From: Schistocerca nitens
Lineage: Eukaryota > Arthropoda > Insecta > Orthoptera > Acrididae
Direction: 5' to 3'
DNA length: 64,000 bases
Assembly: GCF_023898315.1 (NCBI RefSeq)
Contig: NC_064622.1
Span: 172,070,178 to 172,134,177, forward strand
Below the pieces are notes generated by a model. That model saw only the letters and a list, made by a program, of their open reading frames with translations. It was not told the DNA's origin and made no database searches. Below are positions 1 to 9,366 of this stretch, one piece after another (position 1 is the first letter of the stretch; every line of letters begins with the position of its first letter). The position numbers and the translations under genes were made by a program.

Positions 1-804
1 CAAGACCGTAGGATCCTACGCAGTGCCGTAGGGGACCGCACCGCCACTTCCCAGCAAATTAGGGACACTGTTGCTCCTGGGGTATCGGCGAGGACCATTC
101 GCAACCGTCTCCATGAAGCTGGGCTACGGTCCCGCACACCGTTAGGCCGTCTTCCGCTCACGCCCCAACATCGTGCAGCCCGCCTCCAGTGGTGTCGCGA
201 CAGGCGTGAATGGAGGGACGAATGGAGACGTGTCGTCTTCAGCGATGAGAGTCGCTTCTGCCTTGGTGCCAATGATGGTCGTATGCGTGTTTGGCGCCGT
301 GCAGGTGAGCGCCACAATCAGGACTGCATACGACCGAGGCACACAGGGCCAACACCCGGCATCATGGTGTGGGGAGCGATCTCCTACACTGGCCGTACAC
401 CACTAGTGATCGTCGAGGGGACACTGAATAGTGCACGGTACATCCAAACCGTCATCGAACCCATCGTTCTACCATTCCTAGACCGGCAAGGGAACTTGCT
501 GTTCCAACAGGACAATGCACGTCCGCATGTATCCCGTGCCACCCAACGTGCTCTAGAAGGTGTAAGTCAACTACCCTGGCCAGCAAGATCTCCGGATCTG
601 TCCCCCATTGAGCATGTTTGGGACTGGATGAAGCGTCGTCTCACGCGGTCTGCACGTCCAGCACGAACGCTGGTCCGACTGAGGCGCGAGGTGGAAATGG
701 CATGGCAAGCCGTTTCACAGGACTACATCCAGCATCTCTATGATCGTCTCCATGGGAGAATAGCAGCCTGCATTGCTGCGAAAGGTGGATATACACTGTA
801 CTAG
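1..804 (+). CDS. Tc1-like transposase, 5'-truncated by window edge
   Basis: The frame is open from base 1 to a TAG stop at 802-804 and matches the last two thirds of the complete transposase at 31084-32106. It carries the catalytic blocks FSDESRF, QQDNARPH and SPIEHVWDW, which hold the DDE acidic residues that cleave and join transposon ends in the nucleus. There are no internal stops or frameshifts in the visible part. A few residues differ from the other copy (for example GVSQLPWPAR versus GISQLPWPVR), so these are separate recent insertions. The start is upstream of the window, so intactness of the whole gene cannot be judged. Confidence 0.88.
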   Translation, partial: QDRRILRSAVGDRTATSQQIRDTVAPGVSARTIRNRLHEAGLRSRTPLGRLPLTPQHRAARLQWCRDRREWRDEWRRVVFSDESRFCLGANDGRMRVWRRAGERHNQDCIRPRHTGPTPGIMVWGAISYTGRTPLVIVEGTLNSARYIQTVIEPIVLPFLDRQGNLLFQQDNARPHVSRATQRALEGVSQLPWPARSPDLSPIEHVWDWMKRRLTRSARPARTLVRLRREVEMAWQAVSQDYIQHLYDRLHGRIAACIAAKGGYTLY

Positions 805-959
805 TGCCGACATTGTGCATGCTCTGTTGCCTGTGTCTATGTGCCTGTGGTTCTGTCAGTGTGATCATGTGATGTATCTGACCCCAGGAATGTGTCAATA
901 AAGTTTCCCCTTCCTGGGACAATGAATTCACGGTGTTCTTATTTCAATTTCCAGGAGTG
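1..959 (+). mobile_element. Tc1-like DNA transposon, 3' part (cut by window start)
   Basis: The sequence matches the full-length element at 30929-32350 in the opposite orientation, through the transposase 3' half, 3' untranslated part and terminal inverted repeat. The right terminus reads CCAGGAGTG followed by TA at 960-961, which fits TA target duplication by the Tc1/mariner superfamily. Beyond 961 the sequence continues in a LINE reverse-transcriptase frame, so this copy inserted into a LINE. The left part lies outside the window. Confidence 0.9.
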
Positions 960-961
960 TA

Positions 962-1745
962 TATAAATGACCTTGTGGATAACATTGGAAGTACACTGAC
1001 GCTCTTTGCAGATGATGCTGTAATACATCGAGAGGTTGTAACAATGGAAAGTTGTACCGAAATGCAGGAGGATCTGCAACGAATTGACGCATGGTGCAGG
1101 GAATGGCAATTGAATCTCGATGTAGACAAGTGCAAACTGCTGCGAATACATAGAAAGAAAGATCCTTTATCATTTAGCTACAATATAGCAGGTCAGCAAC
1201 TGGAAGCAGTTAATTCCATAAATTATCTGGGAGTAAGCATTAGGAGTGATTTAAAATGTAATGACCATATAAAATTAATCGTCGGTAAAGCAGATGCCAG
1301 ACTGAGATTCATTGGAAGAATCCTAAGGAAATGCAATCCGAAAACAAAGGAAGTAGGTTAAAGTACACTTGTTCGCCCATTGCTTGAATACTGCTCACCG
1401 GTGTTGGATCTGTACCAGATAGGCTTGACAGAAGAGATACAGAAGATCCAACGGAGAGCAGCGTGCTTCGTTACAGGATCATTTAGTAATCGCGAGAGCG
1501 TTACGGAGATCATAGATAAACTCCAGTGGATGACTCTGCAAGAGAGACGCTCAGTAGTTCGGTACGGACTTTCGTTGAAGTTTTGAGAACATACCTTCAC
1601 CGAGGAGTCAAGCAGTATATTGCTCCTTCCTACGTATATCTCGTGAAGAGACCATGAGGATAAAATCAGAGAGATTAGAGCCCATACAGAGGCATACCGA
1701 CAAGCTTTCTTTCCACGAAAAATACGAGACTGGAATAGAAAGGAG
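962..1745 (+). pseudogene. LINE reverse transcriptase C-terminal relic (CR1/Jockey-like)
   Basis: Translation gives the RT palm motif LFADDAV after an INDL block, then YLGVSIRSDL, LVRPLLEYC and IQKIQRRAACFVTG, typical of the thumb and C-terminal region of non-LTR retrotransposon polymerases. After 1586 a shifted frame still reads a peptide ending AFFPRKIRDWN. An in-frame stop at 1359-1361 and a frameshift near 1585 break it. The 5' side is interrupted by the Tc1-like element ending at 959. The same LINE group recurs at 55931-56350. The exact clade is inferred from recalled motif style and is not settled. Confidence 0.75.
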
Positions 1746-1833
1746 AACCTCTATGAACTAAAGTACGTAATGCACTATCACATTGTACAGGATGATGGCA
1801 GCTTGTGGCCTGCAGATATAGATCTGTATGCAC

Positions 1834-2490
1834 ATGTGCTATCTGATGCTGAGAGTGAAATACAACATTTGAAGACAGTGTTCCGACAAAACGGAGATTC
1901 TGAGAGACAGATACGTAATGCATTCAGGCCCAGGCGAGTTCAGTCTACGGAGCAGAAGACAGATACGAAGACATCCACCACTTTGGCCTTTTTGCCGTAT
2001 TTTGGTGCCATGTCGTCAAGAATCGAAGAGTCCTCGGAAGATATGGAATTAAGTGTGTTTTTCTACCTTCTGCAAAAGTGATAAACCTGCTGGGTTCGGT
2101 TAAGGATGACCTTGGCTGAGGAAATGTGGTGTGTACAAGATTCCTTGTCAGTGTGTGGCAGCGTGTATAGGGCAGACATGCCGAACAGTACAAGAACGCT
2201 GCGATGAGCATCAGCGTCATACACGCCTTCGTCAACCGGAAAAGTCGGCGATTGCGGAACACTACCTGAACACACCGACATCGTATGTTTTATGAAAAGA
2301 CGGAAGTTTTATCCCCGGCATCATCTTTCTGGGATTGTGTTATTAAGGAAGCAATACATATCCGTACAGCCGATAATCTCATAAACAAGGATACGGGATT
2401 TCAGCTGAGCACAGCCTGGAACGCTGCATTGGCTGCTATTAAATCACGACGTGATGATCATGATTCTTCGATAATAGGCCCGTCATAAAA
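1834..2490 (+). pseudogene. Penelope-like element fragment with GIY-YIG endonuclease
   Basis: From about 1834 the translation shows LKTVFRQNG, then a linker with LLGSVKDDLG (frameshift near 2070), then GVYKIPC, IGQTCRTVQERCDEHQ and HTRLRQPEKSAIAEH, followed after another shift near 2280 by a tail ending NALAAIKSRR with conserved WDCVIKEAIHIRT. This order matches the linker plus C-terminal GIY-YIG nuclease of Penelope-like retroelements, which nicks target DNA for reverse transcription. The second Tyr of GIY-YIG reads Cys here (CIG), and the reverse transcriptase proper is missing. The boundary with the LINE to the left (1745-1834) is uncertain. Confidence 0.72.
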
Positions 2491-2689
2491 TTGGCTTAGT
2501 ACGGCCGTTGCCGAGTAACGTCTGGCCGCACTGTTGACAAACTCAGCGTACAGCACACGCGCGGGCGAGCCGCTCTGCGATTTTCGGCAGAGGGAGTTCC
2601 AATATGGCAAATCATTGCGCATGCGCGATTTCCGCGGATGCGCATTCTTCGCGCGCGTGTACTATAAACGGGTCATCGACATGCGGACA
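2491..2689 (+). other. Spacer after Penelope-like fragment
   Basis: GC-rich sequence without a coding signal. It may be the untranslated tail of the Penelope-like copy, but no terminal repeat partner is visible. Confidence 0.3.
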
Positions 2690-3285
2690 CCTTCTCCAGT
2701 ACGCCGATGACTCCGCCTTCCTTGCCCTCGCCCCCACCCTGCAGCGCTCCCAACACCTTCTCCAATCCCATTTTGACCGGTTCACCACTTGGTGCAATCA
2801 GTGGTTCCTCAAGACCCAGGCGATCATTGTAGGCAAAACCACACCTTCCTTCCGTCTCCTCGACTTCTATGTCACCATCTATGGCCATCCTATCGCCCTT
2901 ACCCCCATCCTTAAGCACTTTGGCGTCACCCTTGACCGTCGCCTCTCCTGGACCCTCCCACCTCCGGACAATCCAAGCCAAGGCACGCTCCCGACTCCGT
3001 CTCCTCAAGCTCCTTTCTGGCCGTACATGGGGTCTGGACCCCTCCACCATCCTCCACATCTATAAATCCCTCATCCGCCCTATCCTCTACTACGCCCACC
3101 CTGCCTGGATCTCCGCCCCTCCTACCTTTTACAAATCCCTTCAAATCCTCGAACGCCATGGTCTCCGCCTCGCCTATTACATACGTCTCCCCTCGCCCAC
3201 GCGGATCCTGTATGACCTTATTCCGTTCCCCCACCTCCTCCTTTTCCTCGAAAGGATCGGATCCTCTACACCTCCCATTAACTAG
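2690..3285 (+). pseudogene. Jockey-like LINE reverse transcriptase relic
   Basis: The frame starting near 2690 reads LLQYADDSAFLALAP, the RT catalytic YADD box, and later HFGVTLDRRLSW. A frameshift around 2945-2965 moves the signal to the next frame, which gives LRLLKLLSGRTWGLD, IYKSLIRPILYYAHPAW and LQILERHGLRLA. This is the RT palm/thumb and C-terminal region of a Jockey-type non-LTR retrotransposon. The fingers, the endonuclease and the 5' half are missing, as expected for 5'-truncated insertion. The sense strand is strongly pyrimidine-rich. Confidence 0.72.
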
Positions 3286-4022
3286 ATCCCCCTCACCCAC
3301 TTGTCTCTCCCATCCTCTCCCACCCCCTTTCGCTGCTGTGCCTGTATTTCCACGTCCCACCTGCTCTTCATCTCGCCACTCTCCTTACCCTCTCCCAAGG
3401 TGGCTTCCACCAGCTCCCCCTCCCTGGTGATGTCCTCCTCCCCTCCATCTACCCCTCCTATCAAATTTGATCCTCCTGTCCCACTTCCTGTTTTTTTTCC
3501 TCAGGGCAACCTCTCCTCTCTCCCTTCTCTCACTCCTTCCTTCCTCCCCCCTCCTCCCCCCGGGGTTCCCCTACCACCCATACCTTCATTCCTCCCCCTA
3601 TCTCCTCTGCCATTGACATCTCCGCTCTGCCTCCCCCCCCCACCTTTTTCCCCTCTCGGCAAGTCCGCGGACTCGCACATGTTAAGTGGACATTCGCGTG
3701 CTGGAGATCATCGCCATGAGTTTTGTGTGTGTGCCGTCGTGTTTGTGCTTCAGTGTTTTCGCCGCCCACGCTCCATTGTTCACGTGTCATCTCCATTATC
3801 AGTGTCCATGTTCAGTGCTAATAGTTTCTTTGGTTGTCTTCGCGTGTGAACAGCTTCATGTTTTTTCGATACTGTGTCTACTATTTTTTTGTCCCCCATT
3901 ATGTTATGTTCATTCTGTGTCTCCATTGTTTTTCTCTTGTAATACCTGTGGCTGAAGAGTGGTGTACTGTGCCGCTTCCAGCCCACCTTATGTAAGGTGT
4001 GAAATAACAAGAAAGAAAAAAA
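3286..4022 (+). repeat. Pyrimidine-rich LINE C-terminus/3' UTR ending in an A-rich tail
   Basis: Directly downstream of the Jockey-like RT frame the sequence is C/T-rich to about 3660, then AT/GT-rich, and ends in an A-rich run at 4006-4024. This is best read as the rest of the coding region plus 3' UTR and tail of the same LINE. No clear target duplication was found, so the 5' truncation point is not fixed. Confidence 0.5.
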
Positions 4023-4229
4023 AAGCAGTTACCGTCAGTCGTACCTAGCCACCAGGAACGTTGAACCACCTTAAGATGTCGAACAGTTGCTCTGAGGAAA
4101 TATTGTGGAATTTGCACAAAATGATCTGGCGGCAAACCCATGATAACTATTTACAGAAATATTTTTATTCAAAGACAATAATTACTGGAAGTCACCGCAA
4201 TTTATGATCATCCTCTGGACATTGAAAAA

Positions 4230-4797
4230 GGTGGGACATGATTGTTATTAGGGTTAGTGACCATCGTGTACAGTAATGCATACACTGGTGCGTGCTCAGA
4301 TTCTGGCCACAAGGTTGGTAAGGGGTTCTTGGGGTAGCATGTTCCAATCCTCCACTAGCAGGGTTGACAGCTTCTGGGTGGTCGCTTGTGCATGCGAACA
4401 TGTTGCAGTATGTCTCCCTAAAGCAATCCACAAGTGCTCGAAGGGATTTAATTCGGGAGAACGGGCAGGTCAGTCCGTTCGCCAAATATCCCCTCGTTCG
4501 AAGGGCTCTTTCACCTGCACTGTTCGACGCGGTCACACACTGACATTCATAAAGCTTAGGTCTGAAGGCACCCCTGGAAAACGAGCATGGGGAACGAGTA
4601 CTGTGTCGCAATAACGCTGGCCGGTAAACGTTTGTGTTCTAAGATTTCGAGGTCAGTACGCCCATGCAACATTGTGCTTCCCCAGTTCATAACACCTGGG
4701 GCACCAAAACGGTTATGTTCAACGATGCTTCTGTTCCATCTAATGGCGACAGGTGGTCACACGTAATGCACGCTGGAACACTGTATAACATGATCGT
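4230..4797 (-). pseudogene. Tc1-like transposase relic
   Basis: On the minus strand the sequence encodes, over broken frames, an ERTDLPVLPN block (degenerate form of the W-PAxSPDLNPIE catalytic E region) followed by a C-terminal stretch related to LVEDWNMLPQEPLTNLV. Several stops and shifts interrupt it. No terminal inverted repeat was found. A SINE sits immediately to its right. It is a dead fragment of an old Tc1-like transposon. Confidence 0.6.
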
Positions 4798-4810
4798 TTT
4801 TGTAGCACAT

Positions 4811-4981
4811 GGCTCTCAACACTATGGGACTTAACATCGGAGGTCATCAGTCCCCTAGAAGTTAGAAATACTTAAACCTAACTAACCTAAGAACATCACA
4901 CACATCCACGCCCGAGGCAGGATTCGAACCTGCGTCCGTAGCGGACTGAGCGCGTAGAACCGCTCGGCCACCGCAGCCGGC
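4811..4981 (-). mobile_element. tRNA-derived SINE, family A (copy 1)
   Basis: Reverse-orientation copy of the dominant SINE: CAGGATTCGAACCTGCG is the complemented B box and AGAACCGCTCGGCCA the complemented A box of a tRNA-Leu/Ser-like head, next to the family body GACTTAACATCGGAGGTCAT. It is flanked by a 13-bp direct repeat TTTTGTAGCACAT at 4798-4810 and 4982-4994. The tRNA arm is shortened by an internal deletion. Confidence 0.9.
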
Positions 4982-4995
4982 TTTTGTAGCACATG

Positions 4996-5617
4996 TGTTA
5001 TGGTTTGGGAAGGCAGAAAGGTAGCATGGGCGTCCTCACCTCGCCATTTTTAAACATGAAACGATCGCCCATGACAGTGTACACGTTCCCCGTGTGCATT
5101 CCTTCAGAAGTGCGGTCGACCCTGACTTCATTTTTATTGATGATAATGCGCGAGCACCTCTCCGAGCGCAATACGAGCTCTCGGTAAGAGAGGATTTTGG
5201 GTGAATGGACTGGGCTGTCCGTTCCCGGGCACATGCGGGATGCGTTGGAGAGACGTATTTGTCAATCACGACGTTATTGTACCTGTGATTGAGGCCGGTT
5301 CAGTCGTCTTATCGTAAGTCAACGCGTAGTCGATAATGGCAGCATATACACAACTGACCGGAAAGCAATGACAGTGAGATGTGTTTTCCTTGGCCACCAT
5401 TGCATTTGTTTATTGTAACGTTATCACGTGTTTCCAATAATGGCCAAGTGCCGTAATATCGTGGTTGAGTAGTACTGCAGCAAGTCCACGTGCACCAGTG
5501 ACCATCCAGCAGTTGTCGACAGCGAATGGTGGAGGAGTGGAACGCCCTACCAGAAAAATACGCGAAATGTATTCGCAATTGCAAATATGGGCAACCATCA
5601 GCTGTATAGTGAAACGA
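4996..5617 (+). pseudogene. Tc1-like transposase relic (split by SINEs)
   Basis: Plus-strand frames read PDFIFIDDNAREHL near 5130, the second catalytic Asp block, then a degenerate MDWAVRSR and, near 5530, a MVEEWNALPEK-like C-terminal block. The last piece of the same gene (LVASMGAGFRGYI-like) reappears at 6066-6127 after two SINE insertions. Many stops and shifts are present. It is a separate copy from the minus-strand relic to its left. Confidence 0.5.
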
Positions 5618-5800
5618 CTACAATGAAAATTTTTCCGGATCGGGACTAGAGCCCCGTATTTCCCACTTACCGCCAGCAGTTGCCTTACCACTAGGTTATC
5701 CGAGCACTACTCACGGACCAAATTTCCATATGTCGTCAGTCAGATATCTACAAACTGTACTCGCACATCTGTTATGTGTATTCCCCTATAGGAGAGACAC
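5618..5800 (-). mobile_element. tRNA-derived SINE, family F
   Basis: The minus strand reads TAACCTAGTGGTAAGGC (A-box-like) and GGCTCTAGTCCCG (B-box-like) about 45 bases apart, followed by a non-tRNA body. It sits inside the Tc1-like relic. A second truncated copy of its head is at 6598-6690. The A and B boxes are RNA polymerase III promoter elements, but this copy is diverged and no target duplication was identified. Confidence 0.55.
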
Positions 5801-5864
5801 TTTAATTGAAAGTCACTTGGCCAGTGTCGCAGGTAAATATGATACCACAAGAATTCCTTACCAA

Positions 5865-6056
5865 CGAAAATGGCTCTAAGAACTATGGGACTTAACATCT
5901 GAGGTCATCAGTCCCCTAGAATTAAAACTACTTAAACCTAACTAACCTAAGGAAATCACACACATCCATGCCCGTGGCAGAATTCGAACCTGCAAGCGTA
6001 GCAGCAGCACGGTTCCGGACTGAAGGGTCTAGAACCGCTCGGCCACAGCGGCCAGC
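5865..6056 (-). mobile_element. tRNA-derived SINE, family A (copy 2)
   Basis: Full-length reverse copy flanked by the 9-bp direct repeat CCTTACCAA at 5856-5864 and 6057-6065. Removing it rejoins a Tc1-like C-terminal coding block (CCTTACCAAACTTGTGGCCA), which confirms the insertion point. Confidence 0.92.
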
Positions 6057-6065
6057 CCTTACCAA

Positions 6066-6127
6066 ACTTGTGGCCAGCATGGGAGCAGGTTTCAGAGGAT
6101 ACATTGCAGTTTGTGGTGAGCACATAC
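6066..6127 (+). pseudogene. End of Tc1-like transposase relic
   Basis: Reads a LTKLVASMGAGFRGY-like C-terminus and continues the relic interrupted by the SINE at 5865-6056. It corresponds to the transposase C-terminal helix region. A short dead fragment. Confidence 0.5.
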
Positions 6128-6701
6128 CCTATTAAGAAAAAATGTCCCACTTTTGTAATGTCCACTTAGAAAAATATGGAAACTGTCCTATTTTTATTTA
6201 AACCAAAATGACCTTCAATCTTAAGCAAAAAAATTAGAAATATCCTTGAAGAAAAATGTAAGACTTTGGGTAATTTCATATTGCTAGTGAAATCTCATGC
6301 CTATTTCAACTATCCTTTTTCTGATACACTACATTGGAATATTAGTTTTGTGTCTCTCAGAAAGTCCATTTCTCTGTCGGTTGAATATGGCTCCAGAAAA
6401 CTAGTTATAAAAACATTATTTTCATCCGCACCATTCGCTACTCCCGATACCAATACTGTGATATTGTCCAAACAATGCTATCAACACGAGTACCTGATAT
6501 ATGTGGTATCATGTTTCGGACTTGTGGGAAAGAACAGGCACATCTTTGATCCCGAAGTCATTACAAATCCGACAAAAAGGAATTAATGACTTCTGCTGCT
6601 TATGGGCACTGATGTAAATCAACGGAGAAAGGTGAAAATTTGTGCCGGACTGAAATTCAAGCCTATGTCTCCTGCTTACATTATTTTAATTTTCTTTTTT
6701 T
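6128..6701. other. AT-rich sequence, mostly unclassified
   Basis: No coding frame is convincing. The last part (6598-6690) resembles the head of SINE family F (AAATTTGTGCCGGACTGAAAT), a truncated old copy. Nothing else is recognised. Confidence 0.35.
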
Positions 6702-6897
6702 AGCCGGCCGGAGTGGCCGTGCGGTTCTAGGCGCTACAGTCTGGAGCCGAGCGACCGCTGCGGTCGCAGGTTCGAATCCTGCCTCGGGCATGGGTGTGTG
6801 TGATGTCCTTAGGTTAGTTAGGTTTAATTAGTTCTAAGTTCTAGGCGACTGATGACCTCGGAAGTTAAGTCGCATAGTGCTCAGAGCCATTTGAACC
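6702..6897 (+). mobile_element. tRNA-derived SINE, family A (copy 3)
   Basis: Forward copy: A box TGGCCGTGCGG, B box GGTTCGAATCC, then the family body with GTGTGTGATGTCCTTAGG and the tail AGAGCCATTTGAACC. It is flanked by T-rich sequence on both sides (TTTTCTTTTTTT before, TTCTTTTTAATTC after), so the target duplication is only approximate. Confidence 0.9.
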
Positions 6898-8571
6898 TTC
6901 TTTTTAATTCGTTATTGTTCATTGCATTTGATCCGGGCGGACGTCATACGGAACGCCTTTAAGTTTATCGCTGACTATTCACTCAAGTTTTTTCTTATTG
7001 CACATAGGAGGCAGCCCTCTGACCGAACACACTTGCTACCGAGCAGGCTTACTGGACAGATGCGCTGACTACTTCGCCATCCCAACGCAGTGGACATCGC
7101 AACTACACGGACTAGAGGGCCTGTATAGGGAGAGAGTGGCCTTAGGTGAAGTTGCCCGTGATTGGCTGATTATCTTTGGCGCCATTTTTCTGCCAAACGT
7201 CTCTCGCGCTTCCTGTGTTCGCCGTGCTTTTGAGCTGAATTGAAGTTCAGAGGACTTTTGAAAACGATTAAAAGGTATTTGAATTATTGAGAGACTTGTT
7301 ATGCGTTGTGCATGCATGTTCGATTTAGTTGTATATCGTCTTTAGTACGTAATTAGCGTTTGCGTGCATACTGGTAGCATCACAAGCTTTTCTGAAGCCA
7401 ATATCTGACAGTCCTTGCTGGAAACAGAAAGTTCCTGTAATTGTTGTGCCATGCTCATTCGACTTTATAGCGTCAAACTTTATTTCGTTCCGAATCAGAA
7501 CACTAGGCAATACTTTGGTTATAGTATTATTGCCTGACTGTTGACGCAGGCAAGTTGTAGGCACGTTTTCCGCAGTTGCCGTGGTTGCTGAAACATTATT
7601 CGTAGTAAGTAATTGTAGGTACTCTTGAAGACAGTTTTTAATAGGCCTACTTACTGTGGGGTAGAAGGGATACGGTAGTTTTCTTGTTATCTTTGGTCGT
7701 TATTAGAGTAGCCTACATTTAACATTACCTGATTTTTGCAATCTTTTTCTTTTGTTATCTACGAGAGGTGTTCAGTATATACAAAGTCGTAAGCAGTTGT
7801 TTATTTGTGACATGCAAAAGTTTGAAGACACGACAAGACACACTTTTTGCATGTCACAAGTAAACAACTGCTTACGACTTTCATTCATCTGACGTAATAC
7901 ATGTACGTTAAATCTTTAGCGTTATGCACTTCCGATACAAAAGAAATGCTATACACTACATTTTTTTTACGTTACTTTCATTGCAATATGTCAAGTAAAC
8001 GAACTTTAAAGGAGATAAATGCAAGTAACGAATAATTTTTACAGCCACTGTATCAAATTTTCCTGTGCTGTACATAGTAGGCTACTATGAGTATATTATA
8101 GCTGTAAAGAAAGGCATTTAACGAATGATTTCGCCATATTGTCTTGTGCTTTTGATTCGGTGAGTGTGTACTCCACTACTCCACTACTGGCCATTCAAAA
8201 GTTCCGCCCGCAGTTTGGCAGAAAAATGGCGGCCGTATCGACCGGTTGGCCACTCGCTCCCTATACAGGCTCTCTAGCGCGGACCACCCTAGCCCGCCTC
8301 CTACCAGACCATATTCTCAACTTGACCATATTCTCAACTTATTCTCTCTCTTTTCTTTCGCACACCACATTTATAATGAAGGTGAGGGCGACCAATAGAT
8401 CACTTCAATGCTGATTCACACCACACTCGTACTCCTACGCGAATAGGCGAAGCGCTGCAAGTAATAAAAATAATAGGCAAGGAGCACTACATCTGCAGCG
8501 TGTGTGTAAGTTGAGAATTTGAGTCTGAGAAGAGGTGTCCTACGGCGGTCCATGCTGTTGCGATGATTACT
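6898..8571. other. Unclassified sequence with inverted-repeat features
   Basis: No protein-coding signal was found. Two structural features stand out: a 99-bp hairpin at 7783-7881 and diverged inverted copies of a GC-richer block at 7112-7200 and 8212-8278 (shared core CCTGTATAGGGAG and GCCATTTTTCTGCCAAAC). These could be ends of an unrecognised DNA element about 1.2 kb long. Confidence 0.35.
7783..7881. repeat. 39-bp-stem hairpin with 21-nt loop
   Basis: AAAGTCGTAAGCAGTTGTTT at 7783 is the reverse complement of the end of the right arm. The arms (7783-7820 and 7842-7881) pair along their whole length apart from one T/G position, which would be a G-U wobble in RNA, and one bulged base. It could be a small foldback element or a source of hairpin RNA. 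No transcription signal is visible. Confidence 0.7.
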
Positions 8572-8572
8572 G

Positions 8573-8740
8573 TGTCCGGATGGCGCAGTGGTCAGCACAT
8601 TTGCCAAATAAGCAGAAGGCCGAGGTTCAAATCCCAGTTCGGAGCAAATTTTCGAACTTTCCCCATTAACTTATATCAGTGCCCACTGGCATCTAACATG
8701 CATTAATGCCCTTTGTGATTGATGCCTGATACCTTATAAT
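8573..8740 (+). mobile_element. tRNA-derived SINE, family G
   Basis: TGGCGCAGTGG (A box) and GGTTCAAATCC (B box) lie about 40 bases apart in a tRNA-like head starting GTCCGGATGG, followed by a non-tRNA body that runs to about 8740. The tail is unclear and no target duplication was seen. Confidence 0.6.
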
Positions 8741-9354
8741 GATACCGATAACTCATAGCTATCGAAACAAAAATATCGACAGTTGCATCAGGAAAAAAGG
8801 GACGTTTATACCTGCGCAGTCTTCAACTCACCCTTTACACTCGCCTGTTTACGAGTGCGGTTACTGCTACAGAATATTGGTGTTGAGCTCAGGGACAACC
8901 TCGACGACAGAACAAGTATTTGGATAAGTGGAAAGATATAGACGTAATTGTAGCCAGGTTGAGGGCGCGGCACCGGGTCGGCTCCTTCGGCTCATTACGA
9001 CGAGGACAATGGTGTGGCGTGGTGTGGCGTGGCGCGCGCGTCTGAGGCGTGTACGGCCTTGGCGGGCAGGCGTCTGGCGTTATTTATGGGCCGCGGCCGG
9101 CCGACAGTATTTGTCTTCGCGCTGCCCTCTGGCTTCCCCTGATGACTCCGGCGGATACCTGCCGCTCGCTTAGCTTCCTGCTCCTCTGATTTACAGGCGG
9201 TATCTCGCGGAGGCGCGAATCAGCACAGATCCATCGACAGTGATGGACTCTACTTCGCGCCATGTCGACGGCTTGCTACTAACCGCCAGAATGTTCTGCG
9301 CCTTCGCGTTCTAAGGCACTTACAGGAAGAGGACTGCTTCTTAGAAGCGCAATC
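8741..9354. other. Unclassified; GC-rich at 8930-9240
   Basis: Contains a short GC-rich stretch with repeated GGTGTGGCGTGG and many CpG. No coding frame, RNA gene or known repeat could be supported. Confidence 0.3.
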
Positions 9355-9366
9355 TGCAATGGAAGC

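Noticed and set aside
6702..6790. Genuine tRNA genes at the many A/B-box sites (also 22955, 24569, 28682, 42378, 57802, 61265)
   Set aside because: Each is the head of a repeated element with a non-tRNA body and usually a target duplication. Acceptor stems do not close into a clean cloverleaf.
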